A stretch of 64,000 bases of DNA from NCBI RefSeq assembly GCF_002088945.1, contig NZ_NCSU01000008.1, forward strand, positions 124,001-188,000, read 5' to 3'. Made by a program: the position numbers and the translations under genes. Under the pieces are notes generated by a model. That model did not search any database. It was not told where the DNA came from and saw only the letters and a program-made list of their open reading frames with translations. This DNA comes from Henriciella pelagia (lineage in GTDB: Bacteria; Pseudomonadota; Alphaproteobacteria; Caulobacterales; Hyphomonadaceae). The first letter of the stretch is position 1; each line of letters opens with the position of its first letter. This document shows, in pieces, positions 62,195 through 64,000 of this stretch.

Positions 62195-63421
62195 TTAGTC
62201 GCCGATTGATTGGAGTGTGGCAGAGTTGCCAATTGCTGTTGCGGAGCCATAGACCGCGCCGCCATAGGCGACGTGTGCCGAGCCGGTTGCGTAAGTCTGA
62301 CCGTTATTGACCTGGTTGATCTGGCCGCCGACAGCGCCGTCGCTGCAATAGTTGCAGACGGTTGCGGTCGCCGCGTTGCCGATGGCAGTCGAGGTCACGA
62401 TGCCGGTGCCGCCCGTCCAGGACTGGCCAGTAAAGCTCGCCTGGCTGCCGACGGTGCCGTCATTGGTCTGGTCGGCATAGATTGCCGTGTCCGACCCGAT
62501 GTTCGAGATCAGGGCGGAGTTGCCGACGCCATAGGCGCTGGAGGTTGCAAAGCCGGACCAGTGGTCGAGCGTGACATAGGACTGGGCATCGACATCGGCA
62601 CCATTGACCTGCGTCGTTGGTGCACCCTCGAGGCCGAGCGTGGCATAGCCCCACTCATTGTTGACCGTCGCGGAGTTGCCGAAACTGTTGGTCGATGCGG
62701 TGACGTTCGTGCCATCATTCATGTAGACGTCGGTGACGCCGGTAATGGTCGAACCAGCTTCTGTCTTCTGGAGCGCGCGATTGTAATTGCTGCTCGTATA
62801 GCCCGTCGACGAGGTTGCGTTGCCCCCGGCCACAGTCGCATAGCTCGCATAATAGCCGTCGCAGCAGGCGTCAGCATCGGTTTCGGCGCGGACATTGGCA
62901 GAGCTGTACTGCGTCTGGTCCGCGATATTGGTGCCGAAATTATTGTCGCTCGAAGAGACGTTGGCGATGGCGGTCGTTGCGCTGGATACGGTCGCGGTGC
63001 CGAGCAGTTCCATCTCGCTGTTCGCGGTAATGGTGCCGGATGCCGTCTGCGTGCCCCAGAGTGTGTTCGTGCCGTAATCGGTGCCGCTGGTGATGGCATT
63101 GCCATAGGCGGTGGTCGTCGACACGGCTGTATCTGCCGAATAGCCGCGCAGGGAGTTTGTCGCCGTGGCGCTTGCATTGAAGTCCTGGCGAACCGTCGCG
63201 GTGATGTCGCCCGAATTGCGGACGGCTGCCGCTGCGTTTCCGACCGCGGTGGACGTCGAAGCAACTTCAGGCGTGTAGTCCGGCACGTAGACATTCATGT
63301 CCGACCACACATCGCCCATCTGGACCTGGTCGATTGTGCCGGCCTCCTGGGCGATTGCGATGGTCGAGGCCGACATGGCGAGCGCCAGAAGGGTTGAGAT
63401 CCGGGTTTTCTTGCTGATCAT
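62195..63421 (-). CDS. hfaD: Holdfast anchor protein HfaD-like
   Basis: A 408-residue exported protein with a signal peptide (TRISTLLALAMSASTIAIAQ). The mature part is a Ser/Thr/Ala/Asn/Gly-rich sequence with many imperfect repeats of the TAxGN-x-A type (TSTAVGNAAAAV, TTTAYGNAITS, TSTAIGNAATA, SATAIGNSATL), expected to form beta-structure on the cell surface. In Caulobacter HfaD, with HfaA and HfaB, anchors the adhesive holdfast to the stalk. GGAGG precedes ATG 63421, and the HfaB-like gene ends 38 bases upstream on the same strand. The name is by context and repeat type. Confidence 0.78.
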   Translation of the reverse strand: MISKKTRISTLLALAMSASTIAIAQEAGTIDQVQMGDVWSDMNVYVPDYTPEVASTSTAVGNAAAAVRNSGDITATVRQDFNASATATNSLRGYSADTAVSTTTAYGNAITSGTDYGTNTLWGTQTASGTITANSEMELLGTATVSSATTAIANVSSSDNNFGTNIADQTQYSSANVRAETDADACCDGYYASYATVAGGNATSSTGYTSSNYNRALQKTEAGSTITGVTDVYMNDGTNVTASTNSFGNSATVNNEWGYATLGLEGAPTTQVNGADVDAQSYVTLDHWSGFATSSAYGVGNSALISNIGSDTAIYADQTNDGTVGSQASFTGQSWTGGTGIVTSTAIGNAATATVCNYCSDGAVGGQINQVNNGQTYATGSAHVAYGGAVYGSATAIGNSATLQSIGD

Positions 63422-63459
63422 CTCAGCCTCCGTTCATGCGAGGGGTGTCTGCGGGCCGA

Positions 63460-64000
63460 TCAATTGCGGCCGCGCAGGGATGTGTCGCGCTTGCTGTGCC
63501 AGTTAGAAGCAACTTCGCGCGATGGTCCGTTATATTCTTCGAGCGGTGCACCGCGTGGCACGAAGTCCCCCGTGACGCTATTGGTCGAGATGGCACCGGC
63601 GGTTTGCGCGCAGACGTCGCCTGATGGAACCGCATAAAGGTTCGCCATCATCTCCAGCACGGCGCGTTCGACAACCGAACGAATCGCCAGCTGGATCGGC
63701 TCCTGCGCGCGTCCCCCGACACCCACATCGAAAACATTGCCATTGGCAAAATCGAAAATGCCAAGCGAAACCTCGCGGCCGATGATCTGCTTCTGGTAGG
63801 AGATCACATCAACGACTTCGAGCGATTCGGTTTCGACCAGGCGAAGGTCGAGACCAACATTGATCACGTAAAGCTTTGCGCCGATCGAGCCTTTGGTATC
63901 CATCGCGTCGAGGTCGCCGACAAAGGCGTCACCGCCGACAGAACGGATATTGTAGTTCAACTCGGTGATGCCGCCGACAAGATAATAGTCGGAACCCGGG
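63460..64000 (-). CDS. hfaB: Holdfast attachment protein HfaB-like (CsgG family), truncated at window edge
   Basis: The last ~180 residues of a CsgG-like lipoprotein; the frame is open to the window edge. VGGITELNYNIRS near the edge is a CsgG hallmark, and the central YVINVGLDLRLVETESLEVVDVISYQKQI is typical too. CsgG-family proteins form outer-membrane pores for curli-like export. HfaB does this for holdfast anchors. It is upstream of hfaD in the same direction, as in the hfa locus. The N-terminus, including the lipobox, is outside the window. Confidence 0.82.
   Translation of the reverse strand, partial: PGSDYYLVGGITELNYNIRSVGGDAFVGDLDAMDTKGSIGAKLYVINVGLDLRLVETESLEVVDVISYQKQIIGREVSLGIFDFANGNVFDVGVGGRAQEPIQLAIRSVVERAVLEMMANLYAVPSGDVCAQTAGAISTNSVTGDFVPRGAPLEEYNGPSREVASNWHSKRDTSLRGRN

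Overview
The window is a gene-dense, GC-rich stretch of an alphaproteobacterial chromosome. Several markers point to a dimorphic, prosthecate, holdfast-bearing lineage (Caulobacterales/Maricaulales, Hyphomonadaceae-like). These are CtrA with a conserved Asp51 and a C-terminal Ala-Ala, the CtrA antagonist SciP, a fliF-fliG-flbE-fliN type operon next to sciP, holdfast-anchor genes hfaB and hfaD, a large TonB-dependent receptor and CtrA-box-like intergenic sites. The species cannot be fixed from the sequence alone. I saw no rRNA, tRNA, CRISPR array, insertion sequence or prophage.

Layout. 1-4.8 kb: end of a feruloyl-CoA-synthase-like gene, a ThDP enzyme, a glycine-zipper envelope protein, a methyltransferase and an SDR. 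4.8-16.3 kb: the housekeeping/heat-shock block hemW-rdgB ... rph ... hrcA-grpE ... dnaK, interrupted by accessory genes (DUF2975 plus HTH pair, creA, a DODA dioxygenase, an AT-rich orphan membrane protein, an MFS transporter). A sigma-32-like promoter precedes dnaK; dnaJ does not follow it. 16.3-23.4 kb: mscS, then ctrA - flhG - flhF - fliN - flbE-like - fliG - short fliF - sciP, a flagellar/polarity module bracketed by two cell-cycle regulators. 23.5-30.5 kb: mnmA, a HAD hydrolase, cytochrome bd-type (CydAB plus a small third subunit), YegP-like protein and two envelope orphans. 30.5-39 kb: desaturase, cupin, a zinc-ribbon membrane protein, and a long minus-strand gene row of two YceI proteins, a cytochrome b561-YceI fusion, a Sua5/TsaC enzyme, a PaiB-like flavoprotein and a GlcD-type dehydrogenase. 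39-50 kb: acyl-CoA dehydrogenase, MFS, a 670-residue secreted orphan, nitroreductase, and a TetR-MFP-RND efflux operon with a clear palindromic operator. 50-58 kb: GYF-like protein, GMC oxidoreductase, PilZ protein, cysE, DUF3126, phoH with a structured leader or small RNA, gamma carbonic anhydrase and a PAS protein. 58-64 kb: Cys-rich secreted protein, TonB receptor, small membrane proteins, hfaD and the truncated hfaB at the edge.

The most unusual part is the flagellar module. The FliF protein is only about 224 residues and appears to lack the RBM1/RBM2 periplasmic domains. FlhF has lost the P-loop lysine and the G3 motif. FlhG keeps its ATPase motif but shows no recognisable N-terminal DQAxxLR activator motif. 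All reading frames are intact, so this looks like evolved reduction rather than simple decay. A second point of interest is the phoH/carbonic-anhydrase intergenic region, which combines a perfect palindromic CtrA box, a foldable RNA on the minus strand and a terminator-like hairpin placed just before the phoH ribosome-binding site.
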